Part shown: one piece after another, positions 50,421-63,309 of the stretch
Numbering within the stretch: the first letter of the stretch is position 1
Layout of the letters: the number at the start of each line of letters is the position of its first letter
From: Rhytidiadelphus loreus
Lineage: Eukaryota; Streptophyta; Bryopsida; Hypnales; Hylocomiaceae
Direction of reading: 5' to 3'
Assembly (NCBI GenBank): GCA_947034895.1
Contig: OX344764.1
Location: 19,158,001 to 19,222,000 of the forward strand
DNA length: 64,000 nucleotides
Notes under the pieces: generated by a model
Database searches by the model: none
Told to the model about the DNA's origin: nothing
Seen by the model: the letters and a program-made list of their open reading frames with translations, nothing else
Translations under genes and position numbers: made by a program

Positions 50421-53400
50421 TCGACCTTAAATCAACCCTAGTTTTTTCAATCAATTCACCCAAAAGCCCTTTTTCCTAAATTCTTGGAAGTTGTACAATA
50501 TTGAACAAGCTCTAGGATATTTGAGGCACGTTTCTATGAATCCTCAATCCTAGAAAATAAAGATTTGGGATGGGCATGGAAAAAAATTAGGAACATCAAA
50601 ATCATAATCAATCATTTCCAAAATTGGATTTCGAATGCTAAAATGAACTTCCAAAATATTTGGATCATTTGCACTTGGCACTGATGGACAAACATGAAAG
50701 GGACTGGCAACATACTCAAAATAGGCCATATGTACATTAACTCTTATTCAAATCTCACAATGATCATGCACTCGTGCACTGCCTACAAATTAAATCAACG
50801 ATTACAACATGTATATTATGCTTAGTTATGGAAGGGGGAAGAATTTGCTTAATTGGAGAGGATTAGGAGTTCTACTTATTCTTAATCAATCATTTAAAAT
50901 GTACTTCAGAAGATCGAGGTATTTACCAACTCACACGGGAAATCTTCAACCAAAATACAAAAAATACAAAAGGCATAAGGGTTGCTTTGTAACCTCATAA
51001 ATGTCCACAATAAACTTATGCATCGGTATTTATGTAGCATAAATTGTAAAGGGTCATTTAAGGCATTGATTTTTGAGAATTAAGGAAAGCAACTCAAACT
51101 CCAGCAAGGCTCTAGAAGCAAACATGATTTAGAGGTACATTTCAATGTACCCATTTTAGAAGGGGTTTTGTTTTGATGACCATTTTTTGTGAACTTCAAG
51201 AATTTGTAACTAATTTTACAAAGCTTGAAAAAATAGGAAGTGACTTCGGTTAGATGTCTATTCTACTTGTCTGTTGAGGGAAATTTACTACAAAATATTT
51301 AAAAATGTTTCACTTCCCAAATTTCAATTTTAGCCTTGAATTGGTTGATTTGTGAACCTCCTACCTCATTTATAGCAATTTGTACCGTTGGATGAGTTTC
51401 ATATTTTGTTAGGTTGAAGAATCTCCCTTATGGAAACACCTTGTACGGTTTGATATAAGACTGCATCTTTGCAATGGACACAAAATTCAGTTTCTAGAAA
51501 AACTAGGTCCGCCCCTCAAATCAACCACGGTCACTAAAGGGTTAACTTCCTTAGTGACCAAAACGTGGTCACTTTGATTTCTAAAGTACTTATTCAATTA
51601 TTCGCAATATTCAAATGATATGGCACTTCTAGGGATCCTTCGGAGAATCAAATTCATTTTTTTTAAATCAAGAGATTTTCCAATACCCTATTTGATATAT
51701 AATCCTATTTCAAGAATGAAATGTAGGCTGAAGTAGACATTTGAATCATATTTGATATTTGATATTAATTTCTTCACTTAGTCTATCTTTTGAAGATGGA
51801 ACAATAATTTCAAATCGTCACAGACTTAGACTCTTACATTAACAAATTCTACACACAATGAGATTCCATCATAGAAAAGAAAAAATTGCAATTTATATCA
51901 CACCTTGACGATTTGAAAAATGGATCTATACTAACTAAGACCTTATAGGGGTTCATGACATTGTTAGTAGCTCAAATATTATTGACACCTAGGAATTTTG
52001 AATATTGTGCTTTTATGTGAACGCTAAACAATTGATTTATAACCATGATATTTTAAATAGCACATACGACAATAAACCAAAAAATTTCTTTCAAATTTTG
52101 AACAAGCTCAGTTATACGCTCATTAAGACAAACGTACAAATACCTTCCATTAGCCCTAAGAAGATCCATGCTACTACAAAATAGTGACCAACAAAAATGA
52201 AATTTGCTTCACCTAAGCTATTTCTACATATAATGAATTATTTGTTATGAACAAATTTTTGTTTCGAAAATCTAAACAAGTCTACAGACTTACAAATCAA
52301 GACGGAAGTATTGATACCCTTTCATTGACTTGGAGAAGATCCATGATGCTATAAGACAATGTTCAACGAAAATAAAATTCAATGTGATAAAGATCATTAG
52401 ATATAAAAATAATTATTATCAACCATGTTTTTTTTCTAAAATCGAAACAAGTCTAACAACAATGCATTAAGAGAAAATTATTAGTACCCTCCCATCAACC
52501 ATTCAATCCTAAGAGGACCCTTGTTGCTATAAGATCGTAATCAATCATTATTCTATATGAACTTATTTCCATCTCCATTCATCTTTCACATCAATTGAGT
52601 TCATGATTGTTATAATTTCTACTTCTAATATTTTAAGAAACATTGGAAATTTTGATTTTCATTTGAATTCTACAAAACCACGGTAATAGGTTCACGGCAA
52701 TAGGTCTATAGTAATAGATACGATAATCCACTAAAAATAGAAGATTTTGATCAAAAATTTCAGATGGATTTTTATTTTTAGCAATATTCTTAATTTTTTA
52801 GTACTTCTTCAAATTTTTGAACTTAACGCTCGCAGAATCTTGCTCACCGCTTGAAATCTCATCATGCTCACAGGCTCACAAACTAGCACCGCTGACTTTG
52901 GCAATTTTTTCAATTTCGACCGGGTAGTCTAAAATGTTCAAATGTCCTAGATTCGCACCTAGATTTCTTAGAACTTCATCATTTTTAAATGTCTGAAATC
53001 TACATGAGTCATAGATGGCACTTCTGTAGTTCAAAATACACCGCTTGAAATCTATAGAGATCCTAGATTTCTGAAATCTATATAAATTCAAGATTGTTGA
53101 AATCTATACCTGTCCTAGATGTCACTTTTGTGGTTCGAACTAGGTACTTTGAAAATGGTACACAAAATATGGATAATGTGTACAGCATTAAAAAAATGGT
53201 ATGTGCAAAAATTCAGACCTAAATTTTTTATTCTCTAAGAGTTATGCACGGTCAAAGAGGGTTGAAAAATGCAAGAAAATAGACAGTTTGAAATTTAATT
53301 CTTAAGAAACATTAAAAAAATTAAAAAAATTAAAAAAAAAATCTATTTTTTCTAACTTATAGATACTCCTTTTCACCAATTTTCACTATTGGAAAAATAA

Positions 53401-54990
53401 AATTGTGTTCTCTACACTTGCGCAAAGGTAGTGCACTTTGAGCACATGTGGTAGATGGAAAATTATCTATTTTTAGAAAATCTTTGGTAAGGTTGTGTAA
53501 CTTTAGTAGAAGTTCTAGTATACCAATTTTGAGCTTCAAATTTGTATTTTTGGGTGGAAAATAGTGCTAAAACCCTTCAAAATGGCCACGGTAGACATCC
53601 AATCGGGGGCAATTTAAAAATAGTAGAATAACTATAAAAAAAGCCTTAAAAAGTACTCAACATCTGAAACTACCACATGTACCTTCATTTCAAGTTTCAT
53701 AGAAGATGGACACACGATGCAAAAGTTATGAGCAAAAAACCAGCTATCTAAGGTCAAGGGGACCAAAAAAACGTGAAGTGTTTCTTGCAATCACCCTATA
53801 TCAAAAATCTTGTTCATTTTGCTTCTAATTATGTGAAAATGAAACAATTGATTCAAAACCATGACATTTCGAATAGCATATATACTACCAAAAAAAAAAA
53901 AAAAATAGGTACACCTAAGGTCAATCACTCAATGATCAAACTCAATTGTCATTTAAAAAATCATGGCTTTTTAAATGATTCTCACACATATGAACTTGAT
54001 CATGTATCTCATAGCAAGATGTCTCATCCGATGCTTTTTAAATGCAAGTTTCTTGCTCACCTTTGTGCGTGAAGTTCAGAGCTTACTGTACCTTTTCTAA
54101 AGTTCACTCACAACTTGAGAAACTGAGTGTTATATTTCAGACTTATGAAGTTGAAGTTTTCCCGGAGTTGCAAGTGAACTCCAGCATTATCTAACTTGGA
54201 TTATTTACAAATTCGATGTAACATGATTGTTCCAATACTACAAAATGATTGAGAGTTTCACTCTATGATGAGTTCCATGGAAACGAGATATAACAAAGAA
54301 GCATAATTATATGAAATATACAACATAAAATGTGTTGAATTTCCAATGAAAAAGTAGACATTTATTCTATGAGATATCCTAGTAAGTGGAAAATATAGAT
54401 GTAGAGCATTTGCGGCCCGCCCAACTATGGCTTGAGAAGATCGGTGCTAATATGCTCACATTTGTTGAAGTTGCCATTTCTTTGTATTCGTATATAATTA
54501 GACCAATTCATTGAGAGGCTTGTTGAAACACACCATCTGTAAGTCCAATACTATTGCTGAAGAAAAGGTAGAATTATTTGAAAATTCTAAAGCTTAAAGA
54601 AACTCAGGATTCAACGTTGCTGAATGAATGACTGTGTGTAGTTAGAGGCTTGTTTTTTTGGATCATTCGGAGGCAACCCATTCTAAGTATTGAAATATGA
54701 GAGCCACCCCCCCTAGGTAGTTGAAACCCCGGATGCAAATATAGACCACCATAACAAATCTTATATTCATAAAGTCCCAAAATAACTGACATTGGAAGGA
54801 TCTGGATTGGAAGCCAGAAGTGAAAAACCAAGCAGTATAGATGATTGCCATGAGTAGGAATTCACAGCATACATCTTTCGTTCTAGGAAAACAAGAAACT
54901 ACAAACGGAATATGAAGCAATATAACAAGGGCAATGTCTTTTTTCTATAAAACCTGTTCCCCATGCAATGCTACTCAGCAAGAGCTGATT
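50421..54990. other. AT-rich intergenic DNA
   Basis: No gene recognised. One small hairpin stands out at 51524-51558: GGTCACTAAAGGGTTAAC then CTTCCTTAGTGACC, with about 11-bp arms around a TTAA-containing loop. It may be a remnant of a small inverted-repeat element. Stretches near 53.6-53.8 kb vaguely resemble the piggyBac-like MITE interior but have no ends. Confidence 0.4.
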
Positions 54991-55025
54991 CCTCATAGAT
55001 ACAGTGAGCCAGCAAAAAAGTGCGA

Positions 55026-57648
55026 TCAGCGGTTGCGACGTCGAGCCCCCCGAGGTTGAGGCGAGAGGTTTGCCAGATTCACTTGTGCTTGATTCAGCCG
55101 AGCCCGCACTTGCTCAAAAATATCTAGGTCGACATGAACGGCTTGCGACTCTCTGTGGAGATGTTCGGTTCCGTGCTCATCATCCTGAGAGAGTAGTGGT
55201 GGAAACACGTATTCCAATGAGTCAATATTGGTATCAGGTACTTGGCAATTGAACCTCGATGAATTTAGAACATTTGTTTACCAACTTAACCGACATCATT
55301 GCATATCATGGATGACTTCTTCCCAAGTAGGTGAAGATTGTTGTGTCCCTTCCGAAGTTTGACATGAATTTGAGAGTGGAGTCCCTTCGATGACAAGGTA
55401 GCATTGGACATATTAATCTTTGTCTATCTCCTAGTAGATGCTATTCGTAGGTAGGGACGAGCGTTTACTACTAACCTGAATGAGTTGTAGTAATAAGGAA
55501 CCATTCTCGGAGGTTGATAGCTTGTTGGCATCGTCGAATTCTTCCATGAGAGCTCTGTATGTCACACCGTAGCCCCCACTTGAGCATGATTAGGACGAAA
55601 GAAATTCTGGAGTGAAGAACATGATTGCATGGTCCAAACCCACTGTACTACTTGTTGCTCCAAATGGGGTCTGACATGATTGACATGGAGTGGTCACCTG
55701 AGGTTCTTGCAGTCCTTGCCATGGCGGATGTGGACATACTCCTCCATCATGACCCACACATCCCGAATCGCTGCATCAAATAGTGCACCCCATGCCACTT
55801 CCATTGTGTTTTGCAACGCACACATAACTTGACCTACAGAAAGGAAGCCATCAATGTTGTCCGAAGTGGTATTCACGAGCGTGCCATTTAAAAAATAAAT
55901 GATTTGAATTGAATGCAGCATACAAATGCACGAAGCCCAACATGGTCCATATAGCACTCACCCATCTTGCTGTCTTGGAACAGCCCCTTGGATGTATCAC
56001 AGTGAGAATAATGGGCAAAGTAGTACAGTTTGTATCCTTGCCAAAAATCTTGAGCTCTGTTTGGGAAATCATTCCAATTGGAATTCGCAAAGATTGATGT
56101 CAGCAGTAATGGTCATTTCCAGAATACATGGGCAAGCACACGAGCATCAGATTCTACTTTAATTTCATGAAAATGGCGGGTTTTTGTGGACCATTTCCGA
56201 AGACCGCATTTCGAAGTGTCCGGCTTCCTGAGTGAGTTGTACCGAGTTCAGACCGCGCGGTCTGAACTGTGGAGGTTGCGTCATTGAAATTTTCTACTGT
56301 TGGACAGCTTTCTCAAATCTTCGACAGTTGGCGTGAAGCGACGAAGGGAAGGTCACTATCGTCATGGAATTCCGCAGTCTCGGACTCCAGACCGCGCGGT
56401 CTAAAGTCCGTGAGTCCCGTTCGTGTCAATTTTAGTTTTCGGACTTCTAGGAAGCATGTCATCTCGTTTTCCTAAATCTAGGACTATGGGAGAATCGTAA
56501 AAGTGACTGACAAGCCCTACAGCGTCTTGGATTTCCTAAGTCGTGGACTTCGACGAACTTCAGACCGCGCGGTCTGAAGTGTGACAGTCCCGTCCGTGTG
56601 AATTGTAACTTTCTTCCATCCACTTGTGATCCAGTTTTCCGAAATCTAGGACAGTTGTGGATTTCGGACCGCGCGGTCTGATCTGTAGAAACTTGTAGAT
56701 TTGCGAAACCTCGTTGCTAAACCTCGCCAGTCGAATGGGATTATCATAATGGCCGTGATGGCTTTCAATGAACACAATGCTCGGAAAGCAACAACTTGAA
56801 GTCAGTTCAACGTACCCAAAGTTTTGATGGTCAAGTATAGTTTTGAGGTTGTGGGAGCACTTGCTGAAACGTGAGTCTGCCATTGAGCCTCGTCGAATGT
56901 GCACCTACCCCCAAATCCAAGAAACTTGTATGCTTTAGTTGTGCAATTTGGAGCAAAGGGAGGTACCTTTTGAATCCCACTTCGGAAATGACAAGCATTG
57001 CAAGTCAGTAGGGAGCGGAGCCGTGATCCATTGACATCTACAAAGTTCAAAGTTCAAAGTTTAACGAAATTGACCATACAGTCACGTAGTTACTAAGCGG
57101 CGAGTGAAACATGAAGTGTATTATTTATTTCCTACAATAGGCTCCATGAAAGCGCGTACTAGGAGAAAGCATTCTCTCTTTGCGCAGTTTGTGACTCCTA
57201 TAATTCCTAAACCGAAAACATGTTCTCTATGACATCGTGCAGTGGATGGAAATAGAACTCTTGAGACTTGCATGCATTTGCGTGTCATCTTGAGTGAAAT
57301 CAATCCATTGACAATGTCCATTTCTTGAGTTGATCGGTTTTGACTGGCGCAATCCCAAGAAAGCAAGAATGGAAACAATTGAAATATGTTTTACCTTGTG
57401 AAGAGTGTCGCGAAACTGCCCTCCTCTTCCACGTTTGGATGTTCGCCTTCTTTCCACCATCCCCCGTGCTTGAGTTTGTGCCGCCTTCTTCCCACCCGGC
57501 CGTCCACCTCCCTTGTGTCGATGTTGCGAAATGCAGCGCAAGTTGAAATGAACGCCGCTACCTTGTTGCGCCCAACTACTTTGGACGCCGCCTTGAAGTT
57601 TGCCCGAGAATCCCAGGTGAAGTATCCTCGAAGGTACAAGGCTTGCAT
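55026..57648 (-). pseudogene. unrecognised multi-exon gene, partly broken
   Basis: Several minus-strand segments look like exons. At 57648-57391 a frame reads LYLRGYFTWDSRANFKAAS and GRRRHKLKHGGWW and ends at a gtaaaa donor. At 55833-55482 a frame after tttctgtag reads QVMCALQNTMEVAWGALFDA, then IRDVWVMMEEYVHIRHGKDC, and runs to a gttagt donor, but with in-frame TGA at 55694 and 55562. At 55217-55026 a last segment has a coiled-coil-like part (EQVRARLNQAQVNLANL) and a basic end (RGARRRNR). I recognise no family. Palindromes lie between the exons, as in the large gene at 41.8-47.4 kb. The three segments may not all belong to one gene. Confidence 0.3.
56251..56678. repeat. four perfect palindromes in likely intronic DNA
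   Basis: Cores at 56251-56262, 56390-56401, 56563-56574 and 56667-56678, each flanked by TCxGA or CTGA-type extensions. A fifth, degenerate copy (GAGACCGCGGGATCTGA) is at 58105-58121. Spacings are 139, 173 and 104 bp, with no regular period here. Confidence 0.8.
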
Positions 57649-58996
57649 CCGTTTGCAATGCGCCTTAAACTATATTAAATGGGAGAGTATCACACGAGTT
57701 TTCTGTAGATGACCCTACTGTACGTCCCATGATTCTCTTGTATTTGTCGCTTCCCTCGTATTTTGAAGCCCGAGCCATTGACAGAGCTTGATGGACAAAT
57801 GAATGTGTTGTACTATTAGTAATTCTTGTTCCATCCCACTTTGACTAATTCCTGACTTTCAACGACATTTTCTTTGAAATGAAATTGAATGCATTGCATT
57901 GCCTTTGGTCGCGTGTTTTTTCAATAATTTACATGAAATCAAATTATTGTTCCCCTTGGAGCTTCCAAAGGTATCATTTCCTTTCTATTTGAGTTCGTAA
58001 TTCTGATTCGTGATTATTCAATGACATGTAGAGTGCCTATTAGATTGAATTTCAGTACACCTTCACCTCGTTCGATTTCCGCGAGGTCCGTGACTTTCAC
58101 ATTTGAGACCGCGGGATCTGAAATGCAAACCTGTCGATATGAAAGGACACTCCGAGGCAACGACGCTAGCGTGCGAGCTTGGAGCGGTGAGCTTGTGAGC
58201 TGCGAGCATGGAGCTTGTGAGCGTGGAGCCTTGAAATATTTTTTTTTCAACTTTTTTACCCAAAAATTCCTTTGGATAAAAAAATTTGAAAATTGTACAA
58301 AAAATTTACTATTTTTAGTTTTTTGGGGGCCTATGACTGCTTATCCTATTACCGTATATTTGAGATTTTTTTTTTAAGGTTTGCAAATTTCTTCTTCCAA
58401 TAGTTTGGCAACTTCAACTTGTCGTACATAATTCAGCTTTTAGTTTAAGAACTGAAATTCCCATGTCTTGCCACTTACAAATTCTTTCAAGAATATAACA
58501 TCATATGTTAAATAAATAATCCTCACAAAAACAGAAGTGAGTGTTGCCTAACCTCCACATATGCTCTCTATATGAACATTGATTTAATGATTAACTATAA
58601 CCTAGACACTCTATCCACTACTTTAATTTTGGGGCGGGATAGTACGATTCAAAACCGTGGCTATCTAATTCAAGTACCTCTCACAAGAATATTTGAACCT
58701 CATGAACATAATAAAAGTCACGCCAAACAAATTATCAACCTACTTTTCAGGCCTTTTAAAACCAAAAGAATCGAAATAAAAAATAAACAAAAAATTGAAG
58801 AAAAACATGAATAACTTAGCAATGGAAAGTAAACAAAATAAAATACAAATAAAATATGGAGCCAAAATTGGAGAATGTAGGGGAAAAAAATTTAGAAATT
58901 GAAAAACATGATGGGAAGAAAAACTAATGAAAATCCAAATGAAGAAATGTAAATTAATACAATACGATTTAAGTACAGAAGGCACTGTAGCCAACA

Positions 58997-60604
58997 CTAC
59001 TCTGAAATTGTGATGATCCCTGCTTTAAGTAATAGAAGCTTCAACTCGTTGAAGCTAAAACTTGGTGCATGAATGAATTTATCCTCATGGATGTCCATCT
59101 TGCAAAAGTACCTGAACAAGTAGTACAAGTGCTTGCAATTTACATATTGCTGACGGCCACCAATGGCTGAAATAGCCATGTTTGTGTAGTCCGGGCATGT
59201 ACAAGAGGGGTACATTCCAACTGTGATTCGGTACACGTTTTTGCTATAATCAAATCCAGTCTGCAGTGACACAATTGCACCTAGTCCCGGAAAAGGCAGC
59301 AATGTCACTCCCAAAATTTCTCCTTTGACATTTCTAGCACTCTCCCACTTGTTCCGTTGTTCTATAGTTGGTGCATTTGCAATTCGTCGTATAGTTCGAT
59401 TGTTTCGAACCGTTGGATATACACTTGCATCTGCTGGAAGTGGTTGATCATAGAACACACTCTTGAATACGTTAGATAGATTGAAGAGTCGACGTGGTGA
59501 TAGTATAGGACGCTCCTGGAGATGAAATCCACCATGTTGCAATAATAAAGTCTCATCCCAGCTCAAGTCAGTTCCGGTCAAAACCGGCCAGACCTCTGGT
59601 ACCTCTGGCCAATCTAGAACCCACTTGCGCTTGCTCCCTTTCACACATTGCTCAATATCGTCACCACAAAACCAGAAGTCAACCACCACCTCCCGCTTAC
59701 TCCCATAATCTTCTTTTCTCCCGCGATATGTGGGAGCTGGGGTTCCCTTCCGTCCCCTTGCAACTTTGGCCGTGCACTTCACATTTGAACCCCGTTGCTG
59801 AGCAGAACATTTTGCATTTGATTTGTGGTTGATTCTGGCTATGTGCCACTTTGAAGTGTCGCAATCACTTTCAAAAGCAACTGCCACATGTCTAGAAGTG
59901 TTCACTTCAGGGAGTTTACCTTTGTCCCCAGAAGAATCAATTGAAGCCGTTGTGGATCTCGTCCGAACACGAGGTTGGGAGAAGTTGACTTTATCCGGTC
60001 TATGTGAGTCTCCAGCATCACCAATTGGTACATCCAGCTTCCTCTTTGTGCTTCCAAAAATTTCTTCTCCTTCTAAATGCAGTATACGACTTCCTACACC
60101 TTCACTTCCAGGTAATGTATTTAGCGCCTCTGCAATCTTCTTAGGGTCTCCGCTTCGTCTTGCAGCTCTAAGCTTCAATTCCCCCTTTGAAGGACCAGAT
60201 CCAGATGCATGCCCCTTCAAGTATGCACGATAATTTGTCATTTGCATCCACGCACGAATACTGTCATCGCAAGTGGCGTCGAACAAATTGTTTCCGCGAT
60301 TTCCAGACATTTGAAGCCACTTGTTATGCACTGTTTCTGACAAGTTGCACGATGGCATATCCGCCATCTCCTCCAACGTTAAATCCTACAAATGCATCCA
60401 TAGAGTATTTTTAATTTTTACATTCAATTTTATAATTCACTAATCATACCAAATTTTTTATTTATTTTTATATGTCATTTCACATAATTTGAAATCATGT
60501 CAAGCAAATACTAAAACATCATAATAAAAAAAAATTATCTTCTACAAAATACCCTTCTACAAAATAGCAAAGTTCATAGTAACTTTGAGACTTTTCTCTT
60601 CCAT

Positions 60605-60637
<33 letters not shown>

Positions 60638-63067
60638 CACGTTCCATGAACCAATATCAAGGGTACCGAGAAGGAACCCAAAAACCTCAGTCGGGTCCGA
60701 CGGAGGTTTTGGAAGTGCCTTGCAGTACCCCCATTTTTGGTTTGAGGACAGAAAAAATAAAAAATAAATAAAAAAATTTAAGTAACTGGTACTCTTAAAT
60801 GCTTCGCTAAAACTAATCAATCCGTACTTGTAGGAAGAATGAAAAAATATAATTCTACAAATCTGTTTCTACAATGCAAACAAATTATTTGTGAAAATTG
60901 TACTTACCATTTGCATGAACCCTCCCCACTGCCGGTAACGAAAATGCCAAAAGGCTAGCCAATGGTCTAAGTGAAGAAGTGCATCATCTTTGGCAGCTCC
61001 AGATGACAACCACCATGACCGAATTGCCAAGTATCGTGTCTCTGCTTGTTCCATAGTCTTTGCATCTTTATATTGCTTGCATAGCATAATGTGTTGCGAC
61101 TGGAATGCTTCTTTGATGTATTTCTCCGTGTGCTTTTGCAGGGAGGTAGTCCAATGTAGAAGACAGGTTCTTTCACGATTTTCCATCTTCTCATTCGCCA
61201 AACCACTCCCGTAAACAATTCGCACCGCATTCCAATTAGCCATAGCGCTATCTGCCATAAACCCTTTGAAGTTCGGGTGATCCATACGATATCGTGACAT
61301 CACAGTATTCAAAGAACTCCAAAACTGCACTTGGATCTCAGTATCTTCGGATTGCATATCACATGTTGCAATTGTCATCACTTTCTTGTATTCAGGATCA
61401 TACACATGGCAAGCCATTGTTGTCCACTCATTCACGCGCTTCACGTGGTCAAACATCATCCACCCATTTTGAAGATCACCTCCGGGTTGCATACGCTTCA
61501 CCAAATCCACTCCACTACTAGGTCCTTCCGTGAGCATTTTAAAAATGTAAACCTTCTCTTTGCCTTGACCAGGGAAGACATTGTCATGTATGAATTCGAA
61601 CTTCGACTCCTTCTTCATAGTCATGATATTGTCAATGACTCCTCCACGATTGTTTGACCGAAATGAAGATATTAAATTCCGTATGTTTGGACTGCTTAAG
61701 TATTGGAACCGATCCATGACCTCTTCTAGTTCCTCGCCCCTCAACATCTCTTTCTCCCCCTCTCCGTTGTGAAATAGATAGTTAGTTAGAAAGTCCTTGC
61801 TAGCAGACAATGCAATTGCAGAGTTTGTAGCCTTCGGTGTCTTAGCCACTTGCTCTGCAATGATTTCACAGTTCTTCTCCGTAGAATCTCTATACATGCC
61901 TTTCGCTACCGGATGAGCATGAATTCCAAAATGAATAGCGGCCCTACTCATTTTTGAATTGTCGGAATAGCAATAGTAAATTCTACCATTGCATGTACTG
62001 AGGCATGTAGGGGTTACTTTGCAAACCTTGCAAAGAAGAGTACAATCTTTAGGAGGAATCTCTCCTATTACAAAAGGAAAAGTTGTATAACCAGTCCACT
62101 CTGTTTCATTGCGTTTTCCAGACCTTTTCAAGTAATCACACTCTGTATTCATACAAGCAAGATGACCAGCACAATAAGACTTACGAAACCTCAGATTCTC
62201 GGAGTTGTGAATGTTGGTTGTTACCAACTTGCACCACGGATGTCCGTCATATCGCTTGTCCATTCCCTCCAAGTTTCTAGCTGCCGATGAAGACGACGAT
62301 GAACCACATGGTGGCAATTCGAAGATGACATTCCCGTCAAAAACTGGTGGAAGATATTGCACGCGGTGGTGTTTCATGCTACTCAGATCCATTGTTGACA
62401 ATTCGTTCCTGGAGCGATGCATACTTCCTAGTCTCCTCAAACTATCCATTATACTAACTCGGTTGACTACGTTTGGATGCACAGGAGGGCGAGACAACAA
62501 AGACTGGCTGGGACTATGCGAAAGGGTACCAGAAAATGATTTTAAAATGTTGATTTCATTTGATGTATCTGGAACTGAGCATGCTTGCTTATGAAGTGTC
62601 AAATCAGGGGACTCTCCTTCCGATTCGTTGGACAATTCTACAATAGGATCAAGTTTCTCAACCTTCACTGTCCGAAGAATTGCACTATTACGGAGGACAC
62701 GAAACACTTCAGGAGGTGGACTTCCTGATATTGACTGAGTGACATACGGCATATCCACTGTAGATGGATCTGATTGTCCACTACGAATCTCTGTTGGAGC
62801 GGCTAACATGGACAAAGGTAACCCGTAAGCTCGATAGTTCCCAGCTGCAAGGTACCAACAGTGTCCTCCTTCTTCTATTGACTTCACTACTGGAACTAAC
62901 TGTTGCAACTCTCCTGATTCGGACTTCCTTTCTTCTTCGACATAGATGGATGACTCAATGAACCTGAAGCGAACATGAAGTAAATGGCTCGTCACCCTAG
63001 TTTGATCTCCATCATCTACTGGAAACACAAGTGGAACATCATGACCATCTACACGGATGCAAGCCAT
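58997..63067 (-). CDS. MULE-derived transposase-like protein with SWIM zinc finger, two exons
   Basis: Exon 1 63067-60908 and exon 2 60385-58997 join in phase 0 (ATG|gtaagta ... ttgtag|GAT), giving 1,182 residues and a TAG stop. Exon 1 has a Cys-rich zinc-binding region (CAGHLACMNTECDYLKRSG; LLCKVCKVTPTCLSTCNGR) followed by a MULE/FAR1-like DDE fold: MMFDHVKRVNEW gives a first Asp, then MACHVYDPEYKKVMTIATCD, and NFKGFMADSAMANWNAVRIV gives the second Asp. Exon 2 has a basic middle part and the SWIM finger near its end (GMYPSCTCPDYTNM ... YVNCKHLYYLF, pattern CxC..CxH). The combination of FLYWCH/WRKY-like zinc finger, MULE core and SWIM is that of Mutator-like transposases and of domesticated FAR1-type regulators. 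The intact long frame argues for recent activity or selection. No terminal inverted repeats were recognised. Confidence 0.75.
60607..60745 (-). mobile_element. possible retroposed fragment with poly(A) tail in the intron
   Basis: The 522-bp intron of the MULE-derived gene contains 31 consecutive T (60607-60637), i.e. a poly(A) tract on the minus strand. On that strand the preceding sequence is GC-richer and includes an imperfect hairpin (CCAAAACCTCCGTCGGACCC with its complement) and ends CTTGATATTGGTTCATGGAA. This looks like the 3' end of a LINE or SINE. No target-site duplication was found. Confidence 0.4.
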
Positions 63068-63309
63068 CTTCAACAGTAGACACTTAAGAAAATTGATAAC
63101 AAAGAATTCAATCTAGAGTGTCACTTTATGGAGAATTCACTCCACCACAAGCACTTGCATTACGTAGTACCTCTACGAACTATACAAGAAGTGAAAGACA
63201 GGATGGAATGGACTCTTTCAACAACTTCCATCATTTAATAGAGCCACTACTATACCACATGCCAAGCACACCATTAGTATAGCCATTTATAATTGTTGTA
63301 CATGCAAAC

